Notes under the pieces: generated by a model
The model's input: only the letters and a program-made list of their open reading frames with translations
Database searches by the model: none
Told to the model about the DNA's origin: nothing
Program-made: the position numbers and the translations under genes
NCBI RefSeq assembly: GCF_004331265.1
Contig: NZ_SJOO01000001.1
Span: 558,001 to 622,000, forward strand
Length of the DNA: 64,000 nt
Source of the DNA: Enterobacter wuhouensis
GTDB taxonomy: Bacteria > Pseudomonadota > Gammaproteobacteria > Enterobacterales > Enterobacteriaceae
Direction of reading: 5' to 3'
Shown: positions 37,407-46,284 of the stretch, one piece after another
Position numbering within the stretch: the stretch's first letter is position 1
Layout: each line of letters begins with the position of its first letter

Positions 37407-38477
37407 ATGCAGCGCCGCACGGCAACCCTCGAAGATGTGGCTCACGAAGCGGGGGTCTCAGAACAGACCGTCTCACGCGTGCTTAATAAACCCGACGTCG
37501 TTTCTGAGCGTACCCGCGAGAAGGTCATTCGTGCGATGCAGGCGTTGCACTATGTCCCCAACCGCTCGGCACAGCTGCTGGCGGGTAAATCATCCCCGTC
37601 GATCGGGTTGATTACGGCCTCCCTGACCCTGCACGCGCCCTCGCAAATCGCGGCGGCGATAAAAAGCCACGCGATCGTGCATCAGCTTGAGGTCGCGATT
37701 GCGATGCCGGCGATGGCGGATTACGACTCGCTGCAGGCGCGGCTCAATGAGTTTCGCGCGCAGAACATACGGGGCGCGATCGTCAACCTGCCGCTTGAGG
37801 GCAGCACTGCGGAAAGGCTGGTGAGTGAGAATCCGGATATTTGCTGTCTGTTTTTAGATATTTCGCCGGACACTAACGTCAGCTGCGTCCGTTTTGATCA
37901 TCATGATGGCTGCGGGGCCTGCGTCAGCCATCTTTGGGAGCTGGGGCACCGGCATTTCGGACTGCTGGCAGGGCCTGAAAGCTCCGTCTCGGCGCGGATG
38001 CGCCTGAGCAGCTGGCGGGAAACGCTGCATCGACACGGCGTGAGCAATGCGGTCACCGTGTTCGGTGACTGGAGCGCGGCCAGCGGCTGGCATAAGGCTT
38101 TCGAATTGTTACATCAGCATCCCCGAATCACTGCCATCGTGGTGGCGAACGATCAGATGGCGCTGGGCGTGCTGAGCGCCCTGGCGCAGCTAAACCGCAC
38201 GGGAAGCAGGGCTGTTTCCGTTACCGGCTATGACGATACGGCGGACAGCCTCTATTTTCAGCCGCCGCTGACGACCGTGGCGCAGGATTTCAACAAGCTC
38301 GGCAAGCGGGCCGTTGAGCTGTTAATTCAGCAAATGGCCGCACCGCAGATCCGTGTTCGCGAGCTGCTGCCGACGCGCCTGGTTGTTCGTCAGTCAACCT
38401 GGCCATTATCCGATGACGCGAGGAGTGATAACGCGCCGTTAATCGCGCAGCTTAAATCTCTGATTGAGAAACTGTGA
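37407..38477 (+). CDS. LacI-family repressor
   Basis: Protein of 356 residues. The helix-turn-helix and hinge TLEDVAHEAGVSEQTVSRVLNKP followed by LHYVPNRSAQLLAGKSS are very close to LacI, whose recognition helix reads YQTVSRVVNQ. The core has ANDQMALGVLSALAQ and GYDDTADSLYFQPPLTTVAQDF, also LacI-like. Divergent from the LacY-like symporter, so this is a lacI-lacY arrangement without lacZ. RBS AAGGAGAAGG precedes the ATG. Confidence 0.88.
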   Translation: MQRRTATLEDVAHEAGVSEQTVSRVLNKPDVVSERTREKVIRAMQALHYVPNRSAQLLAGKSSPSIGLITASLTLHAPSQIAAAIKSHAIVHQLEVAIAMPAMADYDSLQARLNEFRAQNIRGAIVNLPLEGSTAERLVSENPDICCLFLDISPDTNVSCVRFDHHDGCGACVSHLWELGHRHFGLLAGPESSVSARMRLSSWRETLHRHGVSNAVTVFGDWSAASGWHKAFELLHQHPRITAIVVANDQMALGVLSALAQLNRTGSRAVSVTGYDDTADSLYFQPPLTTVAQDFNKLGKRAVELLIQQMAAPQIRVRELLPTRLVVRQSTWPLSDDARSDNAPLIAQLKSLIEKL

Positions 38478-38493
38478 GGATCGCCGCCCATGC

Positions 38494-39873
38494 TCACGGC
38501 TTCTGTTCCGCCCGCTCTTTACCCACGAGCAGGGTGGTTAAGACGAAAGATAAAACCAGCGCCATCGCCACGCCCGCAAGGGCAAACATGAAGTACGGAC
38601 CGATGTAGGCCGGCAGGCTGAAAATGCTCGACAGGATGTAACCGTAAAGCCGCACGCCGAAAAAGGCGATGAAGGCCGAGGCCAGCGAGCTGGCAACCGT
38701 GGCGGCAATAAAGGCCTTTTTATAGCGGGTCAGAACGCCAAACAGTGCAGGCTCGGTAATCCCCAGCAGCGCGGAGATGGCGGCGGAAAGCGTCACCGTT
38801 TTTTCCTGGCGATCTTTACTTAAACGCCAGATGGCGAACGTCGCGCCCGCAATGGCCATGTTGGCCATAAACATCATGGGCATCAGCATGTCATAGCCGC
38901 GGTCGCTGAAGTTTTGCAGCGCGATTGGCGTCATGGCATGGTGCATGCCGGTCAGGATAGCAATCGGGCGAATCGCGCCAACAATCAATCCGGCAAAACT
39001 TGCCGACACGCTGAATAACCCTTCAATAAACAGCGCCAGCCCTTTGCCTAACCAAATCCCAATAGGGCCGATCACCACCAGGGCCGCCAGCGCGCCGATA
39101 AACAGGGTCAGGGTAGGGGTGAACACCGTTTTGAGCACATCAGGCATAATGCTGTCGACCCAGCGGTGAATATAGCTCAGGGTCAGGATCGAGAAGATCA
39201 CCGGAATGACGCTGGCGGAATAGTTGAATACCGAGACCGGAATCGCATTAAGCAGCCAGAGCGCGCTCACGGCCCCCTCCTGGTGCGTCGCCAGCGCTTT
39301 CGCCGCGTCGATCAGCGACGGATACATCAGACAGGCCGCAATGGCCGCTGCCAGATATTCGTTGGTTTTAAAGATTTTCGACGCCGATACCGCAAGGAAA
39401 AACGGCAGGAAATAAAACACGCCGCTTGCGATCAGATCGATAATCATCACGGTTTCGCTTTTTGCGGAAACGACCTTCAGCGCAATGAGGCCAGCAAGTA
39501 AACCTTTGATCATCCCGGCACCGGCTATCGCCGGAACAATCGGGCCAAACACGCCGGAAACCGTGTCCATAAACAGGGAGACCAGGCTTTTACGCCCCTT
39601 GGCCGACTCCGTCTCTGAAGGCGCGTTGTCGTCCATCACGCTGAGCATGTGCTCGTACCAGGTATTGACCTTCGGACCGATAATGACCTGAAACTGATCG
39701 CTCTGGAGCTGGGCACCCAGCACGCCCGGCAGTTTTTTAATCTCGTTTTGATCCACTTTATTATCGTCAATGAGATCGAAGCGCAGCCGCGTCATGCAGT
39801 GCCAGACTTTATTGATATTCCCCTGGCCGCCGACCAGACGAATAATATTATTTATGGCTTCTTGCGTCCCCAT
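38494..39873 (-). CDS. PTS EIIBC permease, beta-glucoside type
   Basis: Protein of 459 residues. The EIIB domain has phosphorylation Cys26 in KVWHCMTRLRFDL; the EIIC domain from about residue 105 has LTGMHHAMTPIALQNF and LGITEPALFGVL. Like ScrA it lacks an EIIA domain and needs one in trans. No phospho-glycosidase gene is adjacent, so the sugar is unknown. It is convergent with the LacI gene (17 bases) and divergent from the mannonate-dehydratase-like gene at 40153; shared control by the GntR protein beyond is possible. Confidence 0.87.
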   Translation of the reverse strand: MGTQEAINNIIRLVGGQGNINKVWHCMTRLRFDLIDDNKVDQNEIKKLPGVLGAQLQSDQFQVIIGPKVNTWYEHMLSVMDDNAPSETESAKGRKSLVSLFMDTVSGVFGPIVPAIAGAGMIKGLLAGLIALKVVSAKSETVMIIDLIASGVFYFLPFFLAVSASKIFKTNEYLAAAIAACLMYPSLIDAAKALATHQEGAVSALWLLNAIPVSVFNYSASVIPVIFSILTLSYIHRWVDSIMPDVLKTVFTPTLTLFIGALAALVVIGPIGIWLGKGLALFIEGLFSVSASFAGLIVGAIRPIAILTGMHHAMTPIALQNFSDRGYDMLMPMMFMANMAIAGATFAIWRLSKDRQEKTVTLSAAISALLGITEPALFGVLTRYKKAFIAATVASSLASAFIAFFGVRLYGYILSSIFSLPAYIGPYFMFALAGVAMALVLSFVLTTLLVGKERAEQKP

Positions 39874-40152
39874 GAAAAACTCCTGCCGAGTGTTGTTGTC
39901 GTTTTAATGTCGTACTGAAGGATAATTAAACTCAAACGACAAAACAAACCAATGAAATTTGATTTTGCTCACAAAATCTTTACGCATGAGCCTTTTAGAG
40001 CATACCGAGAAGGAATTGGTCTGGTTTTTGTAGGATATTGAATCATATTTCGGACCAAAATAAATAATAAAAAAAAGGTTTACCCATCCTCATTTTTAGG
40101 GCGATGATATTCAGCAGATTGTATTACTACTGCGCTGTTAAGGAGTTATTTC
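39874..40152. promoter_or_regulatory. Divergent promoter region
   Basis: AT-rich 279-base gap between the PTS gene and the enolase-superfamily gene. It holds TTGGTC at 40016-40021 and the complementary GACCAA at 40053-40058, a possible split operator, and AAGGAG just before the GTG at 40153. No coding potential seen. Confidence 0.4.
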
Positions 40153-41352
40153 GTGAACCCCGTCATCATCAAGAATATCGAATGTTTTATTACCCGACCG
40201 GACAGGCATAATCTGGTGACGGTGCGCGTCACGACGGAGCAGGGCGTGACGGGGCATGGTTGCGCGACGTTCCAGCAGCGGCCACTGGCGGTTAAAACGC
40301 TCGTCGATGAGTATCTAACACCGCTGCTGATTGGCCGCGATGCTAACAATATCGAAGACCTGTGGCAGATGATGAACGTCAACGCCTACTGGCGCAACGG
40401 TCCCATCATGAACAATGCTATTTCAGGCGTAGATATGGCGCTGTGGGATATCAAAGGACAGATTGCCGGAATGCCGCTTTATCAACTCTTTGGCGGAAAA
40501 TCCCGTGATGCGATCCCGGCCTACAGCCACGCCAGCGGGGAGACGCTGGAACAGCTGTTCACCTCCGTAGATGCGCTGATTGCGCAAGGTTATCGCCATA
40601 TTCGCTGTCAGCTCGGGTTTTACGGCGGTACGCCGTCTGAACTGCACGCCCCGGATAATCCGACCTCCGGGGCCTGGTTCGATCAGCAAGAGTACATGAG
40701 CAATACCGTCGAGATGTTCCGGGCGCTGCGCGAGAAATACGGCTGGAAGCTGCACATTTTGCATGATGTACACGAACGTTTATTCCCACAGCAGGCCATA
40801 CAGCTGGCAAAACAGCTCGAGCAATATCAGCCGTATTTTATCGAAGACATTCTTCCACCGCAGCAAAGCGCGTGGCTGGAACAGGTGCGTCAGCAAAGCT
40901 GTGTTCCGCTGGCGATGGGGGAACTGTTCAACAATCCAGCCGAGTGGCATGACCCGATCGTTAACCGGCGTATCGACTTTATCCGCTGTCACGTATCGCA
41001 AATCGGCGGGATCACGCCCGCGCTCAAGCTGGCGCATCTCTGTCACGCCTTCGGCGTACGCCTTGCCTGGCATGGTCCTGGCGATATGACGCCAATCGGC
41101 GTTGCGGTGAATACGCACCTGAATATTCATCTTCACAACGCGGCCATTCAGGAGTTTATTCCACGGTCAGAGATGACGGATCGGATTTTCCCAGGCGCTC
41201 CGGAAGTCAAAGAAGGCTTTGTGTATCCGCCGCTGAAGGACGGAATAGGGGTGGGATTTAACGAGGAACTGGCGCTGGCGCATCCGGTTGTCTATCGCCC
41301 ACATGAATGGACGCAGAGCCGATTACCGGACGGCGCCATTCATACTCCCTGA
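40153..41352 (+). CDS. Mannonate dehydratase-family (ManD/RspA-like) enolase superfamily protein
   Basis: Protein of 399 residues starting at GTG 40153 with AAGGAG upstream. The N-terminal capping domain ([19 protein letters not shown]) and barrel with metal ligands in [19 protein letters not shown] and [10 protein letters not shown], plus [12 protein letters not shown], match the D-mannonate dehydratase subgroup. Members dehydrate D-mannonate or D-gluconate, some with very low activity (RspA type). Next to a PTS permease and a GntR regulator, a role in sugar-acid catabolism is likely. Its end overlaps the convergent GntR gene by 13 bases. Confidence 0.88.
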   Translation: MNPVIIKNIECFITRPDRHNLVTVRVTTEQGVTGHGCATFQQRPLAVKTLVDEYLTPLLIGRDANNIEDLWQMMNVNAYWRNGPIMNNAISGVDMALWDIKGQIAGMPLYQLFGGKSRDAIPAYSHASGETLEQLFTSVDALIAQGYRHIRCQLGFYGGTPSELHAPDNPTSGAWFDQQEYMSNTVEMFRALREKYGWKLHILHDVHERLFPQQAIQLAKQLEQYQPYFIEDILPPQQSAWLEQVRQQSCVPLAMGELFNNPAEWHDPIVNRRIDFIRCHVSQIGGITPALKLAHLCHAFGVRLAWHGPGDMTPIGVAVNTHLNIHLHNAAIQEFIPRSEMTDRIFPGAPEVKEGFVYPPLKDGIGVGFNEELALAHPVVYRPHEWTQSRLPDGAIHTP

Positions 41353-42059
41353 TTTTGACGCCAGGTCAAATTGTCGTGGTTATAGGGAATGACGTAGGTG
41401 CAGCTATAGTTGATATCAATAATATCGCTGACCTCAAATACCCGGCCACCCTCGAGAATTCCCCGATTGTTGATATGCATTGCCGGGCTGCCTTTCTTGC
41501 AGCCCAGTATTAGCGCCTGTTCTCGGTTCACGCTGACGGCGCGATAGGTGGTTAACATATGGGAGATCGTCAATCCCTTGCTCAATACATATTGTTGAAT
41601 TGAGCGTTCAATTGCCTGCTGATTGAGGTCGGGAAAATCCGCCACCGGCATGCTGGAAATTTCCAGCTGCACGGGCGCGTTGTCAACGTAGCGCAGGCGG
41701 CAGAAATGCCAGATGAAGCTTTCGTCATCGATACCAAAAATCTGCTGGGCTGCACGGTCCGGACGTCTTTTATGCAGGCTAATCATCCGGTAGCGGATCT
41801 GGTCGAAGCGTTTCTCTGTTATGGAGTTATAGACCAAAGGGTTAGTGCGCGCATGCTCGTTAATCCACGTGCCGGATCCCTGAACAATTCGCACAACGCC
41901 AATGCTGACCAATTTTTCGAGCGCTTCGCGGATGGTAGATCGCGAAACGCCATACTCCTCAGCGAGCTGTCTTTCCGGCGGAAGCTTGCGCGGGCCAGGG
42001 CTGGTCTGCTGGTAGATTTTGCTGAGCAGATCCTGGGTGACAAACTCTTTTTTCTTCAT
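41340..42059 (-). CDS. GntR-family regulator, UTRA (HutC) type
   Basis: Protein of 239 residues. The N-terminal winged helix reads [31 protein letters not shown] followed by the wing [13 protein letters not shown]; the C-terminal UTRA ligand-binding domain has [27 protein letters not shown] 42059 preferred (CAGGT upstream); an 11-residue longer form is possible. Probably controls the adjacent ManD-like and PTS genes. Only 29 bases separate its start from the stop of the AT-rich HEPN gene, so this is the left junction of the foreign-looking segment. Confidence 0.86.
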   Translation of the reverse strand: MKKKEFVTQDLLSKIYQQTSPGPRKLPPERQLAEEYGVSRSTIREALEKLVSIGVVRIVQGSGTWINEHARTNPLVYNSITEKRFDQIRYRMISLHKRRPDRAAQQIFGIDDESFIWHFCRLRYVDNAPVQLEISSMPVADFPDLNQQAIERSIQQYVLSKGLTISHMLTTYRAVSVNREQALILGCKKGSPAMHINNRGILEGGRVFEVSDIIDINYSCTYVIPYNHDNLTWRQNQGV

Positions 42060-42088
42060 CGTGTTTACCTGAATAGATTTCTCAAAAA

Positions 42089-42832
42089 TCAATACTCATA
42101 CTTTATTTCATCCATCAATTCAATATTCCCAACCTCATTGTATATAAACTCTAAATTATTAAATATATTTTCAATATCCAGAACCAATGTGTTACGTATT
42201 AGTTCAAGTTCTTTTTCAGTCCTCGCACTTAAACCGTTTCGTATTATCTCTTCAGCCTTATCAAAATCAAAGCCTTCTGGAAAGTATGATTTGTAATCAA
42301 GGGCAATACCTAAAATATCTAAAGCTTCAATGTGGGCATTGGTAACACCATTTTTGTGAGCTATTGCATTTCTTGTATTTCTGAGGCCTTCTTGATTTGA
42401 TTTTAAAGTTCGCAACGCATCTAATAACTTGAAATAATGTTGATTCTCAGCCAGGCGTTTTTCAATAATTTGTATATTTCCAATTTTATCGATCACAGAA
42501 TCTGGGAGCATTATTGATTTTCCAACCAATGAGTAACAACGATCTATCAGCCCAAATAAAGACAAGTAAAAATGTTCTAAATGATATTGATAATGTTTCT
42601 CAAACTCAAAAGTAGATGGTATAAATGTATTCCGCTTCAAATATTCCATTGATAGATTTAAAGTATCATACGCATTTTGCAATGAGACGGCTCTTGAAAA
42701 AACATCTCTGGCGTAGTCCTCCCTATAGGTAATCTGAATACCTTCAGACCCTTCACTGACTTTAATCATTTTCTTTGTGTACGATAAAAAGAAAGGACTT
42801 AAGATATGCAAAATCTTATGTGTGGAAAACAA
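42089..42832 (-). CDS. HEPN-domain protein, putative RNase toxin
   Basis: AT-rich gene for about 247 residues, almost all helical. The segment GLRNTRNAIAHKNG near residue 140 contains the Rx4H motif that forms the active site of HEPN ribonucleases. The region before it (HYQYHLEHFYLSLFGLIDRCYSLVG) fits the first HEPN helices; the best family match from memory is the Cthe_2314-type HEPN group. A TTG at 42832 has a perfect GGAGG five bases before it, making it a better start than the ATG at 42844, which overlaps that RBS; MIKVSEG at 42769 is another option. It lies 49 bases after the DUF6602 gene in the same direction, suggesting a two-gene module. Confidence 0.7.
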   Translation of the reverse strand: MFSTHKILHILSPFFLSYTKKMIKVSEGSEGIQITYREDYARDVFSRAVSLQNAYDTLNLSMEYLKRNTFIPSTFEFEKHYQYHLEHFYLSLFGLIDRCYSLVGKSIMLPDSVIDKIGNIQIIEKRLAENQHYFKLLDALRTLKSNQEGLRNTRNAIAHKNGVTNAHIEALDILGIALDYKSYFPEGFDFDKAEEIIRNGLSARTEKELELIRNTLVLDIENIFNNLEFIYNEVGNIELMDEIKYEY

Positions 42833-42881
42833 TAGCACCTCCATTTTTAGTGAAGTTTAATGTAGTTTTTCTCAAAAGAAG

Positions 42882-43685
42882 CTAATAAATGTATTTTTCA
42901 AGGCGAAATGAGCTAGACGGAAAGGCTGCTGAATCATTTGCTAGTAATGCCACAAGTACAGCCAGTGCTTCCCAGCCAGTAACTTTTGTCAAACTAAGTC
43001 CTTGAATAGGATTGATGAGCGTTTCGTTTACAGCATTTTTTGGCATTGTAACATTCTGATTACCTTTAAAAATTCCATATCCTTTGGGCTCTGTTTTCTT
43101 TGCCCCTTCCAGAACAACAATGCTCTCAGGCCAATACTCAACCTGCAATTTACCCTTATTACTAAGGTGATCGTAAATTGCTTGTATAACTTTGTTAGCG
43201 CTAACTTTGGTAGTAAAGGCGACGATATGGAAAGGGACACAGGTATTGGTCACTTTTGATAGACCAGACGCACTTCGTGGCACATCTTTGGCAGCAACCA
43301 TAGATGAGAGGGCCCCTGAAAGTACATCGGTTGGTTTTGGATTTGTCGCCTTACCCGTTGTAATCTCGGACTTAACTTCAATGACAGAAATGCATGCATC
43401 GGATGGTACAAGGCGGATGAAGCCATCGTGTATATGAATCTGTGGCAGTTCACCGGAGTGAAGAATCAAATCTAACTGCCCGGAAAGATCATTATTTGGA
43501 GCATGTCCAACGATCTGCCCAGTGGACCAAGATGCTGTCGAGGGCAGGTGGTTTTCTAAAACTGATCTAATAAATGCTTCGCGTAATGCTCCCGTCACTA
43601 CAGTATGGCTAGCTGATTTGCTGTCCTCATACATAGAAAGCAACGTGCTGCGAAGACCTTCGAAATGATTACATACCCGAGTCAT
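42882..43685 (-). CDS. DUF6602 protein with PD-(D/E)XK-like motif
   Basis: Protein of 267 residues. LSGQLDLILHSG near residue 70 and CISVIEVKSEIT near residue 100 give the D ... ExK pattern of PD-(D/E)XK nucleases; this central block is the DUF6602 signature. The N-terminal part is helical (MTRVCNHFEGLRSTLLSMYEDSK). It is the first gene of the pair with the HEPN gene. Function is unknown; nuclease, or an inactivated nuclease fold used for binding, are both possible. Two TATAAT hexamers on its coding strand lie at 43721-43726 and 43737-43742. Confidence 0.72.
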   Translation of the reverse strand: MTRVCNHFEGLRSTLLSMYEDSKSASHTVVTGALREAFIRSVLENHLPSTASWSTGQIVGHAPNNDLSGQLDLILHSGELPQIHIHDGFIRLVPSDACISVIEVKSEITTGKATNPKPTDVLSGALSSMVAAKDVPRSASGLSKVTNTCVPFHIVAFTTKVSANKVIQAIYDHLSNKGKLQVEYWPESIVVLEGAKKTEPKGYGIFKGNQNVTMPKNAVNETLINPIQGLSLTKVTGWEALAVLVALLANDSAAFPSSSFRLEKYIY

Positions 43686-43749
43686 GTATCGTTATACCTA
43701 ACAAAAATGCGTCGGAAGTAATTATACACACTCTTTATTATACAGTGCG

Positions 43750-43768
43750 TCAATGTTTTTGACATTGA
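43750..43768. promoter_or_regulatory. Inverted repeat upstream of DUF6602-HEPN operon
   Basis: TCAATGT, TTTTG, ACATTGA: 7-bp perfect arms about 65 bases before the DUF6602 start and just beyond the -10-like boxes. Candidate operator for autoregulation of the module. Confidence 0.45.
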
Positions 43769-44300
43769 GCAAGCCTGAGTTACTAACCACAGTGAAGAGA
43801 GTTCTCACGCATTGAGCAGTGGATAAGAAAATTATCCTTTCATGATTAATTTAACTTATGTTGATCACAAATGTTGTTCATAGAGAGCATATTTTATAAT
43901 GCATTGTTTTTGTATGATATTTATCAGCCTTGTCCATTTTGCCAAAAAATTTACTTCATGAACCAATCCCGAATAGCAGCATTGCGACTGTTTTGATGAA
44001 TTTCGATTCACCGTACTTCGTCTCGGACCAAGCGAACTTGCTCTACGTCCACTTAGTGCCAATGGCAGATGTTGTTAAGCTCATGCAGTATGGATTCACG
44101 AAGAACATACGTTATTTTTTGTCCTGATTGACTCGGAATGAAAGCTCCTGATGGCTCTCTTTTCACTCGCTGTAGCGATCTGCAAGATAACCGGTTTGTC
44201 CCTTAAGCAGCACTGTGATTTTAAACAGCGCCTCGGCTACATCGACGGAACTAAATGTTTCTCGACTATTCTCTAAGGCAACTTGCGGCATTTACAAAAA
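43769..44300. other. Non-coding gap, possible gene remnants
   Basis: About 530 bases with no convincing gene. Composition is mixed: AT-rich at 43800-43930 and more balanced at 43960-44290. Short open frames exist on both strands but lack ribosome sites and family similarity. It may contain decayed coding sequence from an earlier insertion. Confidence 0.4.
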
Positions 44301-44327
44301 AGAGCCGGGTTTTACCCGGCTCTTTTT
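44301..44327. terminator. Terminator of the hns-like gene
   Basis: AGAGCCGGG, TTTTA, CCCGGCTCT flanked by A-run and T-run: a 9-bp stem immediately downstream of the H-NS paralogue stop, able to act in both directions. Confidence 0.85.
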
Positions 44328-44730
44328 AGCTGATTTCAAAATCTTTTAATTCCCCACCTTCAGCAATCAGATTTGAGATCCGCTTCGGCATTCGCCCCTG
44401 ACCTGACCATGTTTTTGACTCTCCAGTTTCGTTAGTATATCGATACTTCGCGGGGCGGGTGGAGCGCGTCCTTTTAGCCTTACCCGGAGAGCCAATAGCA
44501 GCTAAAAGTTCGGAGGGGTCGATACCCTCATCAAGCATCATCTGACGAAGTGTTTCCAGTTTATCGCGGCGCTGACTTTCATTTGCAAGACGTAATGTCT
44601 CTTCTTCTCGTCGTTCTATAAGAATAATTTTAAACTTTTCCAGAACATCTTCCAGTACATCTAATGACATTTCACGAGTCTGAGAACGTAAGGCACGGAT
44701 ATTGTTTAACTGTGTTAGAGCATCTGACAT
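44326..44730 (-). CDS. H-NS family nucleoid protein (paralogue)
   Basis: Protein of 134 residues. The N-terminal dimerisation helices start SDALTQLNNIRALRSQTREM, followed by the coiled coil and the C-terminal DNA-binding domain KYRYTNETGESKTWSGQGRMPK, where the GQGR AT-hook-like loop is intact. Linker is RSTRPA-type, unlike canonical H-NS, so it is a paralogue of StpA/Hfp type. ATG 44730 has AGGTCTCTTT upstream. Being inside AT-rich foreign DNA, it probably silences or co-regulates the island genes; it may also form mixed oligomers with the core H-NS. Confidence 0.9.
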   Translation of the reverse strand: MSDALTQLNNIRALRSQTREMSLDVLEDVLEKFKIILIERREEETLRLANESQRRDKLETLRQMMLDEGIDPSELLAAIGSPGKAKRTRSTRPAKYRYTNETGESKTWSGQGRMPKRISNLIAEGGELKDFEIS

Positions 44731-45179
44731 AAAGAGACCTTTTAAAGTTTTTTCGTTGTTCAGCAAATACCAATGTCGACGGTTGCTCATCGACCCGATT
44801 TTTCTTACTGAGCATTTTAATTCGATTGGGACATATTGTTATTAACGAGGTTTAGACTACTTATATAAATCTCTTGTCGCAAGAAAAAATTAAGAAGAAT
44901 GTGCAAGAACTAAATTACAACTCCTACGAAATGTCCATGCATTTTTGAAAGTACTTAAAACTATGATGCCAGGAGTCATCCGGAGAGCCTTTTTATATCC
45001 TCATAACTTATTGCTTCAGTCACACCTGATGAGATTTAAAATGAGGAGAGACAGCGCCGCCACTTAGCGAGGTTTTTCACAAATGGCAAGATGGCACGCA
45101 GGGGAGAGACACCTGCATTTGTCAGAAGGTAGCGAATTACTCTCTCTTTATAGAGGTGTTTCTAAAAAGTGTAATGTAA
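44731..45179. promoter_or_regulatory. AT-rich region upstream of hns-like gene
   Basis: About 450 bases without a convincing gene. It should contain the promoter of the hns-like gene, and its A/T tracts are suitable H-NS binding DNA. A 34-codon open frame near 44971 and a 66-codon one at 45083 have no support beyond length. Confidence 0.4.
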
Positions 45180-45185
45180 AAAAAA

Positions 45186-45202
45186 GCCTGCTGTTAGCAG
45201 GC
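45186..45202 (-). terminator. Minus-strand terminator
   Basis: GCCTGCT, loop, AGCAGGC followed on the minus strand by a run of T (A-run at 45178-45185 on the plus strand). It lies about 90 bases after the small gene at 45292 and supports that gene being transcribed. Confidence 0.75.
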
Positions 45203-45291
45203 CATAAATGTTTTCAACTCATTTTTTGTTCGATTCTGATAAATAGGGTAAGCATGCAATTAAACGTGGAGCAGAGAGCATGACAAAAATG

Positions 45292-45519
45292 CTATAAATA
45301 TTTCTTGGCCGCATCAAGTATCTCCTGTGACGTTAACTCCCTGTCAGTAGCCACGTAAACAATACCATGATCGCCAGTTAAGGAAGGAAAACCTGCAGAC
45401 ATAATCCAAAGATGTGTTTCTTCACCGTTTGGATATTCCTGCCTGATAGAGGATATACCTTCCAGAACGGTCATGACTTTACAGGATTCAGCATTAAAGA
45501 AAACAAGGACTTTAATCAT
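45292..45519 (-). CDS. Small protein of unknown function
   Basis: Open frame of 75 residues, MIKVLVFFNAESCKVMTVLE at the start and LTSQEILDAAKKYL at the end, with an alternating beta/alpha pattern and one Cys. No family was recognised. It is followed by a clear minus-strand terminator and lies between an H-NS paralogue and a cold-shock gene, which makes it credible. Possible ribosome site is GGTAATAG. Confidence 0.55.
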   Translation of the reverse strand: MIKVLVFFNAESCKVMTVLEGISSIRQEYPNGEETHLWIMSAGFPSLTGDHGIVYVATDRELTSQEILDAAKKYL

Positions 45520-45630
45520 ATTCTATTACCCTGTTCTCTCGTGGATATTAACTGGCAGATGCCATTAAGGTCAAAGCCATTACGCACTTCTTATTTAACA
45601 TGTGGTTAGTTTGTGCTTTTAGACTTTTTA

Positions 45631-45645
45631 TGCAGTAGTACTGCA
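45631..45645. repeat. 15-base palindrome
   Basis: TGCAGTAGTACTGCA: perfect 7-bp arms around a central G in the 270-base gap between the small gene and the cold-shock gene. Could be an operator for the gene at 45292. The rest of this gap shows nothing coding. Confidence 0.4.
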
Positions 45646-45787
45646 CTTCATCACATCGGTTAGCATACTCATAATTTTGAAAAATATGCTGATCAGATAT
45701 TATGAATAAACGACTTTCATCTGATTTAAGTTATGGATCTGTCTACTCAGGAATAATCCTTCATCGTTATCGCAGACCCACAATGAT

Positions 45788-46006
45788 TTATTTATCGCAA
45801 AGTGTTACGTTTGCAGCAGCAGGACCCTTGTCTCCGCGGTGAATGGCGAATTCAACTTTCTGACCTTCAAATAAAGTTTTAAAGTTGTCGCCATCAAGTG
45901 CAGACAAATGGACAAAGATATCTTTGCTGCCATCAAGAGGAGAGATGAAGCCAAAACCTTTGTCTTCGTTAAACCATTTAACCAGGCCCATAATTCTAGA
46001 GGTCAT
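45788..46006 (-). CDS. Cold-shock protein, CspA family
   Basis: Protein of 72 residues with both RNA-binding motifs: [14 protein letters not shown] (RNP1) and DIFVHLSAL (RNP2), ending [12 protein letters not shown]. Closest to CspG/CspB-type proteins ([13 protein letters not shown]). GGAG precedes the ATG at 46006. It binds single-stranded RNA or DNA and melts secondary structure in the cold. Divergent from the cspH gene, as cspG and cspH are in E. coli; the 278-base region between them should hold both promoters and long 5' leaders. Confidence 0.93.
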   Translation of the reverse strand: MTSRIMGLVKWFNEDKGFGFISPLDGSKDIFVHLSALDGDNFKTLFEGQKVEFAIHRGDKGPAAANVTLCDK

Positions 46007-46284
46007 ACTGACTCCGTTATACATAATTGTATTGATAGTAAACGTATAGGATTAAACATATGGACTCAAAAGAGGGGATATCAACGATAGCGCCTGGTAA
46101 TGAGAACTGCCCGGAAAATTTCTAACTTTCATTAGTACATCGAACTGATGGGATTCATTAAGGCACAGGGAATCGATATAAGCAAATTATCTTTTAGCCG
46201 TCCAGAGGTCCTGTAGGGAAAATAAAAGTGGCTGAATGCCATTTTCAATGTATAGTCTTTACGTGTTTTCAATAAGGAATTGAC

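Noticed and set aside
42842..42844. ATG as the start of the HEPN gene
   Set aside because: It overlaps the strong GGAGG that serves the TTG at 42832, so the TTG is preferred, though not proven.
43930..44127. 65-codon plus-strand frame and the opposing 43865-44062 frame
   Set aside because: No family similarity, no ribosome site, lies in the mixed-composition gap; described only as possible remnants.
44971..45075. Short frame near 44971 starting MMPGVIRRAF
   Set aside because: Only about 34 codons and unsupported by any signal or similarity.
45083..45283. 66-codon plus-strand open frame
   Set aside because: It contains the minus-strand terminator hairpin and has no convincing ribosome site or family match.
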